A stretch of DNA of 64,000 nt from an uncultured Collinsella sp. Its GTDB lineage: Bacteria; Actinomycetota; Coriobacteriia; Coriobacteriales; Coriobacteriaceae. The notes beneath the pieces were generated by a model. That model ran no database searches, was not told where the DNA came from, and saw only the letters and a program-made list of their open reading frames with translations. Within the stretch, counting starts at the first letter, position 1. Every line of letters begins with the position of its first letter. A program made the position numbers and the translations under genes. Where the stretch lies: positions 6,275 through 70,274 of the forward strand of contig CAKUOD010000010.1 of the NCBI GenBank assembly GCA_934668695.1, read 5' to 3'. This document shows, one piece after another, positions 33,900 through 43,187 of this stretch.

Positions 33900-35126
33900 T
33901 TACGCGGCGCCCGAACGATGCCGCCATATGGATTGTACGATACCCACCGTCAGCAGCTGAATCATCATCGACGACGAACCAAAGCTAATGAACGGTAGCG
34001 GAATACCGGTAATCGGCATCATGCCAATGCACATGCCGATGTTCTCGAAGGTCTGAAATGCCCACATGCCGACGATACCCACGCACGACAGGCGCAGGAA
34101 CAGCGACTCGCACTTAAAGGCGACGCGAATCGTCGAGAACATAAGCAGCACATACAGGCACAGGAGCAAAAAGGACCCACAGAAGCCGAAGGTCTCGGAC
34201 AGGAAGGCAAAGACGAAGTCGGTGTGGAACTCGGGCAGAAAGCCGCCGGCAGACTGCGTCGCATGGCCCAAGCCCTTACCAAAGAAGCCGCCCGAGCCAA
34301 CGGCGATGAGCGACTGCTGCAGGTTGTAGGCGTCGTCCGAATCGGCATTATCGGGGTCGATAAAGACCGTCAAGCGATTCATCTGGTACTGCTTGATGAG
34401 CACGTCGTGGCCGAGCAGCGAATCGAAGACCGAGTCGAGCGCCAGGACGAGGGCCACCAAGCCCACGAGCAGGGCCAAGGTCGACAGCACCCATTCGCGG
34501 CGTGCGCCGCTCATGCAGATGACGATGGCACCCGAGACCAGCACGACCAGGCCCGAGCCCAGGTCGCCCATGGCGACGACGGCCAAAAACGGGATGGACA
34601 GCATACCGCAGAGCTTGACGTAGTCGCGAACGGTATCGATGCGGCCGTTGTATTGCGAGCCAAGCGTGGCGATAAAGAAGATGGTGATAAGCTTGGCAAG
34701 CTCAACGGGCTGGAATGTCAAGCCGATACCGGGAATCTTGATCCAGCCCGTCATGCCCAGACCACCCGTATAGGACAGGCCCGGAATCTTGGGCGAGAAG
34801 ATCACGATCAGGTCGATGACGAGCAGCGCCGTCGAGAAATTGGAAATACCGCGCAGGTCGGTACGCCAAACCAGCACCGCCAGCACCGCCCCGATACCAA
34901 TTCCCAGCAGATGGCGTGAGAACGAGGCATCGGCCTTAAACTGCGAAGCCGACCAGATAATGATGGCACCGTAGGCGACGAGCGCCACTGTAGCCACGAG
35001 CACACCGATATGCACCTTTTGGCGAAACGTGCCGCGCGAGGCCGAAAGTTGCTTGTTGACGCGGTCCAGGCTGCTGCGAGAGCCGGTCTTGGTTGAACGG
35101 AACAGATCCGCCGGAGAAAAATCCAT
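33900..35126 (-). CDS. rodA: RodA/FtsW family peptidoglycan glycosyltransferase (SEDS)
   Basis: Polymerises lipid II for lateral wall growth together with PBP2 and MreBCD. The 408-aa protein has about ten membrane helices, the W-I-K-I-P...QPVELAKL motif, a large extracellular loop (DPDNADSDDAYNLQQSLIAVGSGG) containing the essential Asp region, and the C-terminal GIPLPFISFGSSSM signature. ATG 35126 with AGGAGG 5 nt upstream. Lies directly after mrdA, so it is RodA rather than FtsW. Confidence 0.95.
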   Translation of the reverse strand: MDFSPADLFRSTKTGSRSSLDRVNKQLSASRGTFRQKVHIGVLVATVALVAYGAIIIWSASQFKADASFSRHLLGIGIGAVLAVLVWRTDLRGISNFSTALLVIDLIVIFSPKIPGLSYTGGLGMTGWIKIPGIGLTFQPVELAKLITIFFIATLGSQYNGRIDTVRDYVKLCGMLSIPFLAVVAMGDLGSGLVVLVSGAIVICMSGARREWVLSTLALLVGLVALVLALDSVFDSLLGHDVLIKQYQMNRLTVFIDPDNADSDDAYNLQQSLIAVGSGGFFGKGLGHATQSAGGFLPEFHTDFVFAFLSETFGFCGSFLLLCLYVLLMFSTIRVAFKCESLFLRLSCVGIVGMWAFQTFENIGMCIGMMPITGIPLPFISFGSSSMMIQLLTVGIVQSIWRHRSGAA

Positions 35127-35135
35127 CGCAACCTC

Positions 35136-37205
35136 CTATCGAACCGAAGAATCGCCCGAGGCCGAAGAGGTATCGGGCTCGTCATAAATCACGCCGAGCA
35201 CGTCGCGCACGACATGCATCGCGGTATCTGAGCCACCGCCGCCCTGCTCCAGGACAGTAGCGATGACATACTTGGGATCATCGGCCGGTGCATAGGCGCA
35301 GAACCACGCGTATTCGTCCTCGCCGCTTTTCTCGCCCGTGCCCGACTTGCCGTATACCTGCGGCGTCAGGGTGCCAAAGTGAGCCGCCAGGGACGTCGAT
35401 GCCGTGTATATCACGTCGTGCATGCCGTTGCGAACAAGAGTCAAATCCGAATCGCTGTTGATCTTGGCCTCCAGGCGCTTCTTCTTGCCCTTGCCGTTGT
35501 ACTTATAGGCATCGCCGTCGCCATCGCGCGACACGGCAGACAAAAACACGTGAGGCACGTACTGTTTACCGCCGTTGGCAAGGCCCATGTAGGCGCACGC
35601 CATCTGCAGGGGCGTCACTAGGATGTCACCCTGGCCGATGGCAATGTTGGTCATATCGCCGGCATTCCACTTGCGGTCCTCGGCAGAAGCGTCGGTGAAG
35701 TACGACTCCTTCCACTCGGCATCGGGAATACGGCCCGCGCCCTCACTCGGCAGATCGATATCGCAGGTCTTGCCTAGGCCCCAGCGACGAAAGACCTCCT
35801 GCAGGCCCTCGGAATGTTGCTCGTCATAAAAGAACGCCTTGCCCATGTCGTAGAAGACGGGGTCGCACGAGTTGGCGATACCCGACTGCAACGTCATGGT
35901 GCCGTGGCCAGACGTCAACCAGCAGCGCTTGCCCCAAGCCTTGCCCAGACCCGTCCAATAGCCCGTGCAGTTGGTTGTCTGCGTTGAAGTGTAGGTTCCA
36001 AACTCAAGACCGGCCAGTGCCGAGAGCGGCTTGATGGTCGAGGCCGACATGTACTGTCCGCTAATGGCGCGGTTGAGCAGCGGGTGCGAACCCTTGTCAT
36101 CATTGAGCTCGGTCCACACGTCATTTGAGACGCCGCCGATAAAGACGGACGGATCGAACTTGGGCTCGCTCGCCATGCCCAGGATCTCGCCATTGTTGGG
36201 ATCGAGACACACCACAGCGCCGTTGCCGGCATTGCTGTAGCCCGTGGTCTTGGCAAGCTCGATGGCGCTCGCCAGCGCCGTCTCACAGGCCTGTTGGATC
36301 TTAAGGTCGAGCGTGAGCTTAATGTCGGAGCCGGCCTTGGCGGGCACGGCGCCGGCCTGACCGGTCACATTGCCCGAGGCATCGACCTTGACGGTCTGCT
36401 CGCCACGAATACCCTGCAGCAGGTTTTCGTAGTAGCTCTCAACACCCGCCTGGCCCACGATATCGCCCGACTGGTACGTAATCCGGCCAGCAGAAGCATC
36501 ATCATCGCCAGAGGTTTTCTTATTCTGGGCCTCGAGCTGCTCGGAGGTAATGGTGCCGGTATAGCCCAAGATATGGCATGCCGTCTCGCCATATGGATAC
36601 TGGCGCTCGGTACGCTCGGCAATCTTGACGCCCGGGAACTCGCCGGCGTGCTCCTGAATATAGGCAACCGTGGAACGACGGACGTCCGTCGCGATGGTAT
36701 GCAGGCTCTGGGCGCCCTCGGAATTGTCCTGAATATTGCGCAGAACCGCCACGTAGGGCATACCGAGCACGTTGGCAAGATGGCGAACCAGAACCTCATC
36801 CTCGGCAAGGTCGCGGTAGGCCACGACAGCAAGTGAGGGACGGTTCTGGACAAGCGCCACGCCATTGCGGTCGAGGATGCGGCCACGCACAGCGGGTGTG
36901 GTAACGGTGCGCGTCTGATTGCTATTAGCCTGCTTTTCGTAATAGTCCGACGAGACCATCTGCATGCCCCACAGCTTGACGGCAAGCGCCGCGAACATCG
37001 CGCCCACACCCGTGGTGAGGATGGAGAAGCGGCCCTTAAAGGCGGTCGCCGCGGTATTGCCCTCGCCCTCGGTGGCGCGCGGGGCCGTTCCATGCTGCGT
37101 ATCGTAGGTAAAACGGGAATCGCCGCGACGCATGATGACCAGCGCGACCACGATGGCCACAACCAGCACGATACCGGCGATGATAACCGTCATCTGGGAA
37201 GACAT
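35136..37205 (-). CDS. mrdA: Penicillin-binding protein 2 (class B transpeptidase)
   Basis: Transpeptidase partner of RodA in the elongasome. 689 aa: an extra N-terminal hydrophobic segment (residues 5-25), a second one (62-82), the PBP dimerisation domain with VRGRILDRNG (about 107-115), and the transpeptidase with SxxK at 389-392 (STIK), SxN-equivalent SCD at 446-448 and KSGTG at 620-624. ATG 37205 has GGGGAGG at 7 nt. The standard PBP2 has one membrane anchor, so the first segment is notable. Confidence 0.94.
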   Translation of the reverse strand: MSSQMTVIIAGIVLVVAIVVALVIMRRGDSRFTYDTQHGTAPRATEGEGNTAATAFKGRFSILTTGVGAMFAALAVKLWGMQMVSSDYYEKQANSNQTRTVTTPAVRGRILDRNGVALVQNRPSLAVVAYRDLAEDEVLVRHLANVLGMPYVAVLRNIQDNSEGAQSLHTIATDVRRSTVAYIQEHAGEFPGVKIAERTERQYPYGETACHILGYTGTITSEQLEAQNKKTSGDDDASAGRITYQSGDIVGQAGVESYYENLLQGIRGEQTVKVDASGNVTGQAGAVPAKAGSDIKLTLDLKIQQACETALASAIELAKTTGYSNAGNGAVVCLDPNNGEILGMASEPKFDPSVFIGGVSNDVWTELNDDKGSHPLLNRAISGQYMSASTIKPLSALAGLEFGTYTSTQTTNCTGYWTGLGKAWGKRCWLTSGHGTMTLQSGIANSCDPVFYDMGKAFFYDEQHSEGLQEVFRRWGLGKTCDIDLPSEGAGRIPDAEWKESYFTDASAEDRKWNAGDMTNIAIGQGDILVTPLQMACAYMGLANGGKQYVPHVFLSAVSRDGDGDAYKYNGKGKKKRLEAKINSDSDLTLVRNGMHDVIYTASTSLAAHFGTLTPQVYGKSGTGEKSGEDEYAWFCAYAPADDPKYVIATVLEQGGGGSDTAMHVVRDVLGVIYDEPDTSSASGDSSVR

Positions 37206-37218
37206 CTACGGGCCTCCC

Positions 37219-37785
37219 CTATTTGAGTTTGCGGGTCTTGGGCTTAAAGCGCATACCCGTCTGGCGTCCGCCACGTGCGGAGAATCCATAGCCGGACTGC
37301 GGCACGACGCCGGACATCAAAAACGGAATGGCAACCAGACCCGTCAGGATCGAGGACGGCAGTGCATGGCCGAAGATCGCCACAACAAAGCTCGTCTCCA
37401 AACCCATAAACAGCAAGATGATGCTGTAGATCACATTAATGACGAGCGCGAAGGCGCCCACGGTGACGCCGCGCGCACTCGGGCTACCGCCCGTCTGACC
37501 GACGGCACTGTGCACCAGGGCAAAAGAACCCACGGTCAGCAGGAGCGACATAACGCCCACCGGCACGGCAGCGGACAGGTCATAAAACAAGCCGCTGCAA
37601 AAACCGCACACGACGGCACGGGTCGGGTCGCCCGAGAACACGCTTAGGCACACCAAGATAATCATGAAGTTGACGCGACCGCCCGCAATGGAGATCTGCG
37701 GTGCCAGGCCTGCCTGCAGCAGCACGCATACAATTGCGGCAATCACAAACGTGCGGGAGCTCATCCCCTGCTCGTGTAGATCCAT
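37219..37785 (-). CDS. mreD: Rod shape-determining protein MreD
   Basis: Small polytopic membrane protein of the elongasome. About 188 aa with five to six hydrophobic helices and the FCSGLFYDLSAAVPVGVMSL segment typical of MreD. ATG 37785 is preferred over ATG 37791 because the AGGGGG site abuts the latter. Directly after mreC (11 nt) and before mrdA. Confidence 0.9.
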   Translation of the reverse strand: MDLHEQGMSSRTFVIAAIVCVLLQAGLAPQISIAGGRVNFMIILVCLSVFSGDPTRAVVCGFCSGLFYDLSAAVPVGVMSLLLTVGSFALVHSAVGQTGGSPSARGVTVGAFALVINVIYSIILLFMGLETSFVVAIFGHALPSSILTGLVAIPFLMSGVVPQSGYGFSARGGRQTGMRFKPKTRKLK

Positions 37786-37796
37786 GGACATGCCCC

Positions 37797-38795
37797 CTAT
37801 TCGCTCGAGCCGGAATCGGTCGTCTCGGACGTGTCGGAACTGTCATCCGAACTCTCGTCCTTCGTCTTGGTCGCAGCATCGCGCGACGTTCCCTGCGGCG
37901 TGCTGTTGGCCGTGCTCACGTCCTCATCCGAGGCCGACTGTTCGTCGGTCAGCGAGGTGATGACCAGCACTTCCTCGTTGTTCTCGGCCGTGGTCTGAGC
38001 GCGCACCACAATGGTGTAGTACACGTCGTTTGCCGATTTCTCAACCGACGAGACGGTGCCGAGCGGTAGACCCTTGGGGAACACACCGCCAATGCCCGAG
38101 GTCACGATGATGTCGCCAACCTTAACGTCGGAGTCGACGCTCACATACTCAAGACGCAGCGTGCCGTCAGCCTGACCCTGCAGCATGCCCTGGGCGCGCG
38201 TGTCCTGCACCATAGCGGACACACCCGAGTTCTCGTCGCCAATCAGGCGCACGGTGGACGTCTTGGCCGAGACCTCGATAATCTGGCCTATGACACCGGC
38301 AGAACTCGTCACAGGCATGTTGATGGTAAGGCCGTCGGCAGAGCCCTTGTCGATGGTTACGGTCGAGGTCCAGGCATCGCCCGAGGCACCAACGATACGA
38401 GCAGCGGTCGATTTGAGGTTGTAGGTCGACTGCAGCCCGACCAGCCCCTCCAGACGCTCGGCGGTCTTTTGAGCCTCGGAGAGCTCTGCAACCTTAGAGG
38501 TCAGCTCCTCGTTTTGCTTCTTAAGCTCGTCAAGCGTGTCCTGCGACGCCGTAAGGTTAGAGAACACGTTGCCGATCGCATTGAAGGGAGCCGCCACAGC
38601 CGAGCCCACAAAGCGCACCGGCGAGGTAATCGTCGTTACGCCCGAACGCACGGCATGAATCGGTCCTGCCTCGCCCTCGCGGATGTAAAACGTGAGCAGC
38701 AACACCGAAATCAGGCTGAAAACAATCAACGGGCGCATACCCGTTGATTGTCGCTTGGTATTCAGATTTGTGGAGAAACCCGAAGATCGTGCCAA
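37797..38795 (-). CDS. mreC: Rod shape-determining protein MreC
   Basis: Bitopic membrane protein that activates the PBP2-RodA pair. The 332-aa protein has a short cytoplasmic part, one membrane helix (about residues 20-42), a coiled coil (DTLDELKKQNEELTSKVAEL), two beta domains (VTIDKGSADGLTINMPV, GDENSGVSAMVQDTRAQG, VVTSGIGGVFPKGLPLG) and a 60-residue Ser/Asp/Thr/Glu-rich low-complexity C-terminus that is longer than in many homologues. TTG 38795 with AAAGGTGG 7 nt upstream. A terminator-like hairpin lies within codons 16-25. Confidence 0.94.
   Translation of the reverse strand: MARSSGFSTNLNTKRQSTGMRPLIVFSLISVLLLTFYIREGEAGPIHAVRSGVTTITSPVRFVGSAVAAPFNAIGNVFSNLTASQDTLDELKKQNEELTSKVAELSEAQKTAERLEGLVGLQSTYNLKSTAARIVGASGDAWTSTVTIDKGSADGLTINMPVTSSAGVIGQIIEVSAKTSTVRLIGDENSGVSAMVQDTRAQGMLQGQADGTLRLEYVSVDSDVKVGDIIVTSGIGGVFPKGLPLGTVSSVEKSANDVYYTIVVRAQTTAENNEEVLVITSLTDEQSASDEDVSTANSTPQGTSRDAATKTKDESSDDSSDTSETTDSGSSE
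38719..38750 (-). terminator. Terminator-like hairpin inside the 5' coding region of mreC
   Basis: Minus strand 11-bp perfect stem CAATCAACGGG/CCCGTTGATTG (arms 38740-38750 and 38723-38733) with a 6-nt loop, followed by TTTTC. It sits 46-73 nt into mreC and encodes part of the first membrane helix region. It could cut transcription between mreB and mreCD-mrdA-rodA. Confidence 0.6.
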
Positions 38796-38816
38796 ATGGA
38801 ATCCACCTTTTGGAAA

Positions 38817-39860
38817 TTAAGCATTGGTCTGGACGAAGCCGCCATCAAACGCATTGGCCTCGAGCACGCGGGCACAGCCGTTAACGACGTTATCGAGCGC
38901 CGTGGGGCTGACGTTGACCGAAACGCCGGTCTCATCGCGCAGACGCACGTCGAGACCGCGTAGCAGAGCGCCACCACCGGTCAGCAAAATGCCGTAGTAC
39001 ATAAGGTCAGAGGCAAGATCGGGAGGCGTAGCGTCGAGTGCGTCCTTGACGGCCTTGGCCATCTCGTCGAGCGGCTTGTTGAGCGCACGACGAATCTCCT
39101 CGCTCTCGATGCGCACGGTCTTGGGCAGACCGGTGATCACGTCGCGGCCGTTGACCTCGACGTCGAGCTCGTCCTTGAGCGGCACGGCGGAGCCGACCTT
39201 GATCTTGATGTCCTCTGCCGTACGCTCGCCGATGGCCAGGTTGTAGGCATCACGAACGTGCGTAAGGATGGCCTGATCGAACTCGTCGCCGGCAATACGA
39301 ATGGACTGCGAGACGACGATGCCGCCCATAGCAATAACGGCAACCTCGGTGGTACCGCCACCGATGTCGATGACCATGGAACCGGTAGGTTCCTCAACGG
39401 GCAGGTCGGCGCCGATAGCGGCGGCCATAGGCTCTTCGATCAGATAGGCCTGGCGGGCACCGGCCTGGATCGTAGCCTCAAAGACAGCGCGCTTCTCGAC
39501 CGACGTGACACCGGAGGGAACGCAGACGACAACACGCGGACGCGGAGTCCACGGATAGCGCTTCTCGGACGCCTTGTCGATAAAGTAGCGAAGCATGGCC
39601 TCGGTAACATCGAAGTCGGCGATGACGCCGTCCTTCAGGGGACGAACGGCCACGATGTTGCCGGGCGTACGGCCGAGCATGCGCTTTGCCTCGATACCGA
39701 CCGCCAAGATGCGCTCGTCGTTCTTGTCGATGGCGACAACGGAGGGCTCGCGAATGACGATGCCCTTGCCGCGCACGGAGACAAGCGTATTTGCGGTGCC
39801 GAGGTCGATGGCAAGATCGCCCGCATAGCTACCGAAGAACATATCCATCAAAGAAAACAA
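38817..39860 (-). CDS. mreB: Rod shape-determining protein MreB (bacterial actin)
   Basis: Forms membrane-bound filaments that steer lateral wall synthesis. The 347-aa protein has the actin-fold motifs: DLAIDLGTANTLV (phosphate 1), MVIDIGGGTTEVAVIAMGG (phosphate 2), and ILLTGGGALLRGLD (adenosine). The N-terminus is hydrophobic (MFSLMDMFFG), suited to membrane binding. TTG 39860 has AGGAG 5 nt upstream; ATG 39848 is 17 nt from that site. First gene of the mre operon. Confidence 0.95.
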   Translation of the reverse strand: MFSLMDMFFGSYAGDLAIDLGTANTLVSVRGKGIVIREPSVVAIDKNDERILAVGIEAKRMLGRTPGNIVAVRPLKDGVIADFDVTEAMLRYFIDKASEKRYPWTPRPRVVVCVPSGVTSVEKRAVFEATIQAGARQAYLIEEPMAAAIGADLPVEEPTGSMVIDIGGGTTEVAVIAMGGIVVSQSIRIAGDEFDQAILTHVRDAYNLAIGERTAEDIKIKVGSAVPLKDELDVEVNGRDVITGLPKTVRIESEEIRRALNKPLDEMAKAVKDALDATPPDLASDLMYYGILLTGGGALLRGLDVRLRDETGVSVNVSPTALDNVVNGCARVLEANAFDGGFVQTNA

Positions 39861-39920
39861 CGCAACTCCTGATGTGTTGGATGATTGCTGGAAAACTACT
39901 AGCTCATCATACTAGCGCAA

Positions 39921-39953
39921 GCCCGGCGCCTCACTTGCGGTGAAGCGCTGGGC
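39921..39953 (-). terminator. GC-rich stem-loop between the TPR gene and mreB
   Basis: Minus strand 14-bp stem with one mismatch and one G-U pair (arms 39940-39953 and 39921-39934), 5-nt loop. Only TT follows, so it is a weak or Rho-assisted 3' end for the TPR gene. No clear mreB promoter was recognised in 39861-39920. Confidence 0.5.
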
Positions 39954-39975
39954 AAAGCTAAATCCCATAAGGTCA

Positions 39976-41280
39976 CTACTGGTTGTCAGCAGCCGAGAAA
40001 TCCATATCGAGGGAGGAAACGGCCCAGCCGATATGGTTGTCGGAGCGCACGAATTTGACGGTGTACTCCTGCTCGCCGCCCTTGGACAGCGATGCCTTCA
40101 CCTTAGCGGTCGTCTCGGTCATAGACTGATCCATGCCCTCGACGGACACGGTGGCACCCTGCGGAATCGAGGAGATGATCATCGACTTAGCGTCCTCGGA
40201 CAGGCTCGAGGCCAGACAAGACTCGGCCTTTGCGGTGTCACCGTCGCCGGCAGCCTGGAACAGATCGGTAACGACAGACTCCTGAGACGGGAAGCCAAAG
40301 CCGCGCGTGTAGGCAAAGCCCAAACCGCCCGCGGCGATCAAAATGAGCAGAAGCAGCACGATGAAGACTTTGAGACCCGTGTGGCGATGGCGACGACGGA
40401 CCTTGGCCTGCTTACGATCCTGACGGTCCTGCTGGACCATCTCGGACTCGGACAGCGTAAAGAAGCCGGTGTCCGAGGGATCGGGCATAAACTGACCGGT
40501 CGCGCCCGTAGGATCGAGAGGATCGACGGCAGGAGCGTCCATCGCGGGCGCCGGAGCCGTGGCCATAGCCGTCTGGGCAGACAGCGCGGCAAGCGAATCG
40601 TGCACGCGGGCAAGCTCATCGGCCTGCTCGGAGGTGAGCTGGTAGATGCCATCGGCAGTAGCGGCGTTAAAGGCGTCGAGTGCGTCGGAGGGACGGCCGG
40701 CGGCAGAAAGCGCCTGACCCATGCCGGCGTTGAGCGCACGCGTGTCGTCGCGGGGGCCGGCAAAGTCGATAGCCGTGCGGTAGGTCTCCACGGCATCCGC
40801 CGGACGGCCGAGCTTAATGAAGCAACGACCGAGCTCGCCGAGTGCGGCGGCAGGAGCCGGATTGGCGCCGTCGATGGCAGCCTGACGGAAGGCGGTTCCC
40901 GCGTTGGCATAGTCGCCCGACTGGAACAGCGCATTGCCCAGGCCCAGATAGGCCTTGAACGGCGTGGCATAGGAAGCATCCTGCGTAGCGGCAGAGAACG
41001 CCTGAGCGGCCGTCGTGTAGTCGCCCACGGCGGCAAGCGCCTTGCCGCGGTTGGTGAGCAGCGCGCCGCGCTTGCCGTAGGTGCCGTCGTTGAGGGCGGC
41101 GGCATAGGCCTCGGCGGCCTCGGCATACATGCCCAGGTGCATCAAGGCGTTGCCGCGAAGGTGATCTGCCTCGCCCATAATCTCATCGGGAGTCTTTGCC
41201 GCCCCAAGCATCTGGGCTGCAGCGGAAAAATCACCCGCGCGGTAAGCGGCGCGGCCCTGTTGGATCAGCTGGCTATTCAA
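39976..41280 (-). CDS. TPR-repeat membrane protein
   Basis: Specific function not recognised. The 434-aa protein has about six TPR-like helical hairpins in residues 1-205 (LIQQGRAAYRAGDFSAAAQM, LRGNALMHLGMYAEAAEAYA, and so on), a Pro/Ala/Asp-rich linker, a basic stretch (KQAKVRRRHRHTGLK), one membrane helix (about residues 305-325: VFIVLLLLILIAAGGLGF), and a C-terminal extracytoplasmic domain of about 105 residues containing a DUF4878/lumazine-like small fold (VVTDLFQAAGDGDTAKAESCL). Topology: TPRs inside, small domain outside. TTG 41280 with AAAGGGGA 5 nt upstream; 12 nt after ppiB. Confidence 0.75.
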   Translation of the reverse strand: MNSQLIQQGRAAYRAGDFSAAAQMLGAAKTPDEIMGEADHLRGNALMHLGMYAEAAEAYAAALNDGTYGKRGALLTNRGKALAAVGDYTTAAQAFSAATQDASYATPFKAYLGLGNALFQSGDYANAGTAFRQAAIDGANPAPAAALGELGRCFIKLGRPADAVETYRTAIDFAGPRDDTRALNAGMGQALSAAGRPSDALDAFNAATADGIYQLTSEQADELARVHDSLAALSAQTAMATAPAPAMDAPAVDPLDPTGATGQFMPDPSDTGFFTLSESEMVQQDRQDRKQAKVRRRHRHTGLKVFIVLLLLILIAAGGLGFAYTRGFGFPSQESVVTDLFQAAGDGDTAKAESCLASSLSEDAKSMIISSIPQGATVSVEGMDQSMTETTAKVKASLSKGGEQEYTVKFVRSDNHIGWAVSSLDMDFSAADNQ

Positions 41281-41291
41281 GGAAGTCCCCT

Positions 41292-41834
41292 TTACTCGTG
41301 AACGATCTCGACATGGACGATCTCGTCGCCGGCACGCAGCTGCGAAATCACATCGAGACCCTCGACCGTGGTACCAAAGACGGTGTAACCGGAATCGAGG
41401 TTATGCTGGGCGCCCAGGCAGAAGTAGAACTGCGAACCCGCGGAATCGGGGTCCATGGAGCGCGCCATGGCAAGGGCGCCATCGACATGGCTGTTGCGCG
41501 GATTGGTGGCGAACTCGCCCTTGATGCAGTAGCCGGGGCCACCGGTACCGGGCATGCCGTCGGGGCCCTCAAGACCGGCGGCGACGTCGGCGCCGGACAT
41601 GTCGCGGGTATTGGGGTCCCCGCCCTGGATAACAAAACCGGGCACATAGCGATGGAACTTAAGGCCATCATAGAAGCCCATCGTGGAAAGCTCGCAGAAG
41701 TTCGCGACATGAATGGGAGCGCCCTCGCCGTCAAACTTGACCTTGATGGTACCCTTCGACGTCTCGATTACGGCGCACTCGTCGCCGACAAGCTGATACT
41801 CGGGCGTGTAGAGCTCTTTCTTAAAACCAAACAT
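41292..41834 (-). CDS. Cyclophilin-type peptidyl-prolyl cis-trans isomerase
   Basis: Catalyses proline isomerisation; no signal peptide, so cytoplasmic. The 180-aa protein has FHRYVPGFVIQGGDP (catalytic Arg region), SAGSQFYFCLG and YTVFGTTVEGLDVI, all conserved in the family. ATG 41834; own promoter at 41874-41903. The downstream TPR gene is probably co-transcribed. Confidence 0.93.
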   Translation of the reverse strand: MFGFKKELYTPEYQLVGDECAVIETSKGTIKVKFDGEGAPIHVANFCELSTMGFYDGLKFHRYVPGFVIQGGDPNTRDMSGADVAAGLEGPDGMPGTGGPGYCIKGEFATNPRNSHVDGALAMARSMDPDSAGSQFYFCLGAQHNLDSGYTVFGTTVEGLDVISQLRAGDEIVHVEIVHE

Positions 41835-41873
41835 GTGGTTCCTTCCTCGTGCGTTTAAAGCATATTTGTACGA

Positions 41874-41903
41874 ATTGTAGCAATAAGCACGGGCTTACAT
41901 CAA
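41874..41903 (-). promoter_or_regulatory. Promoter of the cyclophilin-TPR transcript
   Basis: Minus strand TTGATG (41903-41898), 18-nt spacer, TACAAT (41879-41874), start near 41867. Confidence 0.7.
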
Positions 41904-41941
41904 TTGCGCACGTAGGTTATGCCGACTATGGCGAACTAATT

Positions 41942-43084
41942 TTAGAAACGCTGCTGCGGCTTCCAGGAACCCACATTGGCGTCGTACTGGTTCAGCGCGC
42001 TGTTGCCACCCTGCGCGATGGGCGCCAGGATCTCGCTTTGGTGGGAACTCATCGACTCGCCATCGGGAATGGCCAGCGAGATGTCCCAGCTCTGGCAGAT
42101 CACGTCGACGCGCTCATACATCCACTCGGCAAGCTGCTTTAAGTGGGCGATGTCGTCCGCATAGACCGTATCGTCCTGTACTTTCAGGTTGTTAAGCTCA
42201 TCTTGCGTCTTTTTGATCTGGTCGCGCAGGGCGTAGGCACTCTGCGACAGCTCCTGACGGGTGGACAGCGGCGTTCGGAGATAGCCGTTGTTAAAGGAAT
42301 CGATGACCTCGCCGATCTGGTCCTCGTCAGCGTAGGACACGATGGTCTGATACAGACCGTCGAGCCTGGTATAGAGCTGATCATCGGTGAGCACGGTTTC
42401 TTCCTGGACCACCTCGGCAGAATCGTCCTGCTTGGTATCGTCCTCAGTGGCCTCGCCCTTTTGGCGCGTGGGGAAGGTCGTCTGCGCGGCCTGGCCAAAC
42501 TGGTCGTAGAAGCCAGGCATGACACCCATGGGATCGGTCGTCACGAACCAATAGGCACCGCCGCAAACGACGGCAAGGACCGCGATGATAATGAGCGGCT
42601 TAGGAATATGACGCTTGTGCTTGTGATAGGCATCCTCGTCGGGGTGCACCTTGCGCTTGGGTTTTTGAGCATCGTCATGCAGGGAAACGGGCATGGGAAT
42701 ATCGACCTTGGGGATACCGAAATCCTTATCGAAAGCCGGCAGCACGCAGGTCTCATTGGGGTCGGCGGCGTCCGAAAGCACCGCAGCGGCAGAGGCCGGC
42801 GCATGCGGCACCTCGGTATCGATCCGCTCTTGCGTTAGGCGCGGAAAGCCCGCCGTGCGGCCCGCTGCCAGGTCGGATGCTGCCGCGTCCTCGGAGAGGA
42901 TACCCGGAGCGGGGCGTCCGCATTTGGGGCACGTGCGATCATGCGGAGAAAGACGGGCACCGCAGCCCTCACAGAACACGAACTCGGTGTGCTCCGGACC
43001 ATCGCCCGGACCCACATAGGCGTTGCAGTAGGGGCAGAACGAGGCGCCGTCCTCGATGGTCTTAAGGCAATGCGGACAGATCAC
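41942..43084 (-). CDS. Zinc-ribbon membrane protein, function unknown
   Basis: From GTG 43084 the protein is 380 aa and begins with two double-zinc-ribbon units (ICPHC...FCPYC and FCEGCGARLS...CPKCG). A low-complexity linker follows, then a basic segment, one membrane helix (PLIIIAVLAVVCGGAYWFV, about residues 165-185), an acidic Glu/Asp/Thr stretch, and a helical C-terminal domain of about 150 residues predicted outside the cell. GTG is chosen since AGAGG lies 5 nt upstream and zinc-ribbon proteins of this type start MxCPxC; a TTG at 43114 lacks a site. No partner is obvious. Confidence 0.78.
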   Translation of the reverse strand: MICPHCLKTIEDGASFCPYCNAYVGPGDGPEHTEFVFCEGCGARLSPHDRTCPKCGRPAPGILSEDAAASDLAAGRTAGFPRLTQERIDTEVPHAPASAAAVLSDAADPNETCVLPAFDKDFGIPKVDIPMPVSLHDDAQKPKRKVHPDEDAYHKHKRHIPKPLIIIAVLAVVCGGAYWFVTTDPMGVMPGFYDQFGQAAQTTFPTRQKGEATEDDTKQDDSAEVVQEETVLTDDQLYTRLDGLYQTIVSYADEDQIGEVIDSFNNGYLRTPLSTRQELSQSAYALRDQIKKTQDELNNLKVQDDTVYADDIAHLKQLAEWMYERVDVICQSWDISLAIPDGESMSSHQSEILAPIAQGGNSALNQYDANVGSWKPQQRF

Positions 43085-43187
43085 GGCATCCTCTTTTCGA
43101 AGCAATTCAAACAATCGAGGTTAGAGCATAACATCGCCACGGCCCCACAGGAGCAAGGCACCAATTCAACATCGCCAGGGCGCGTAG

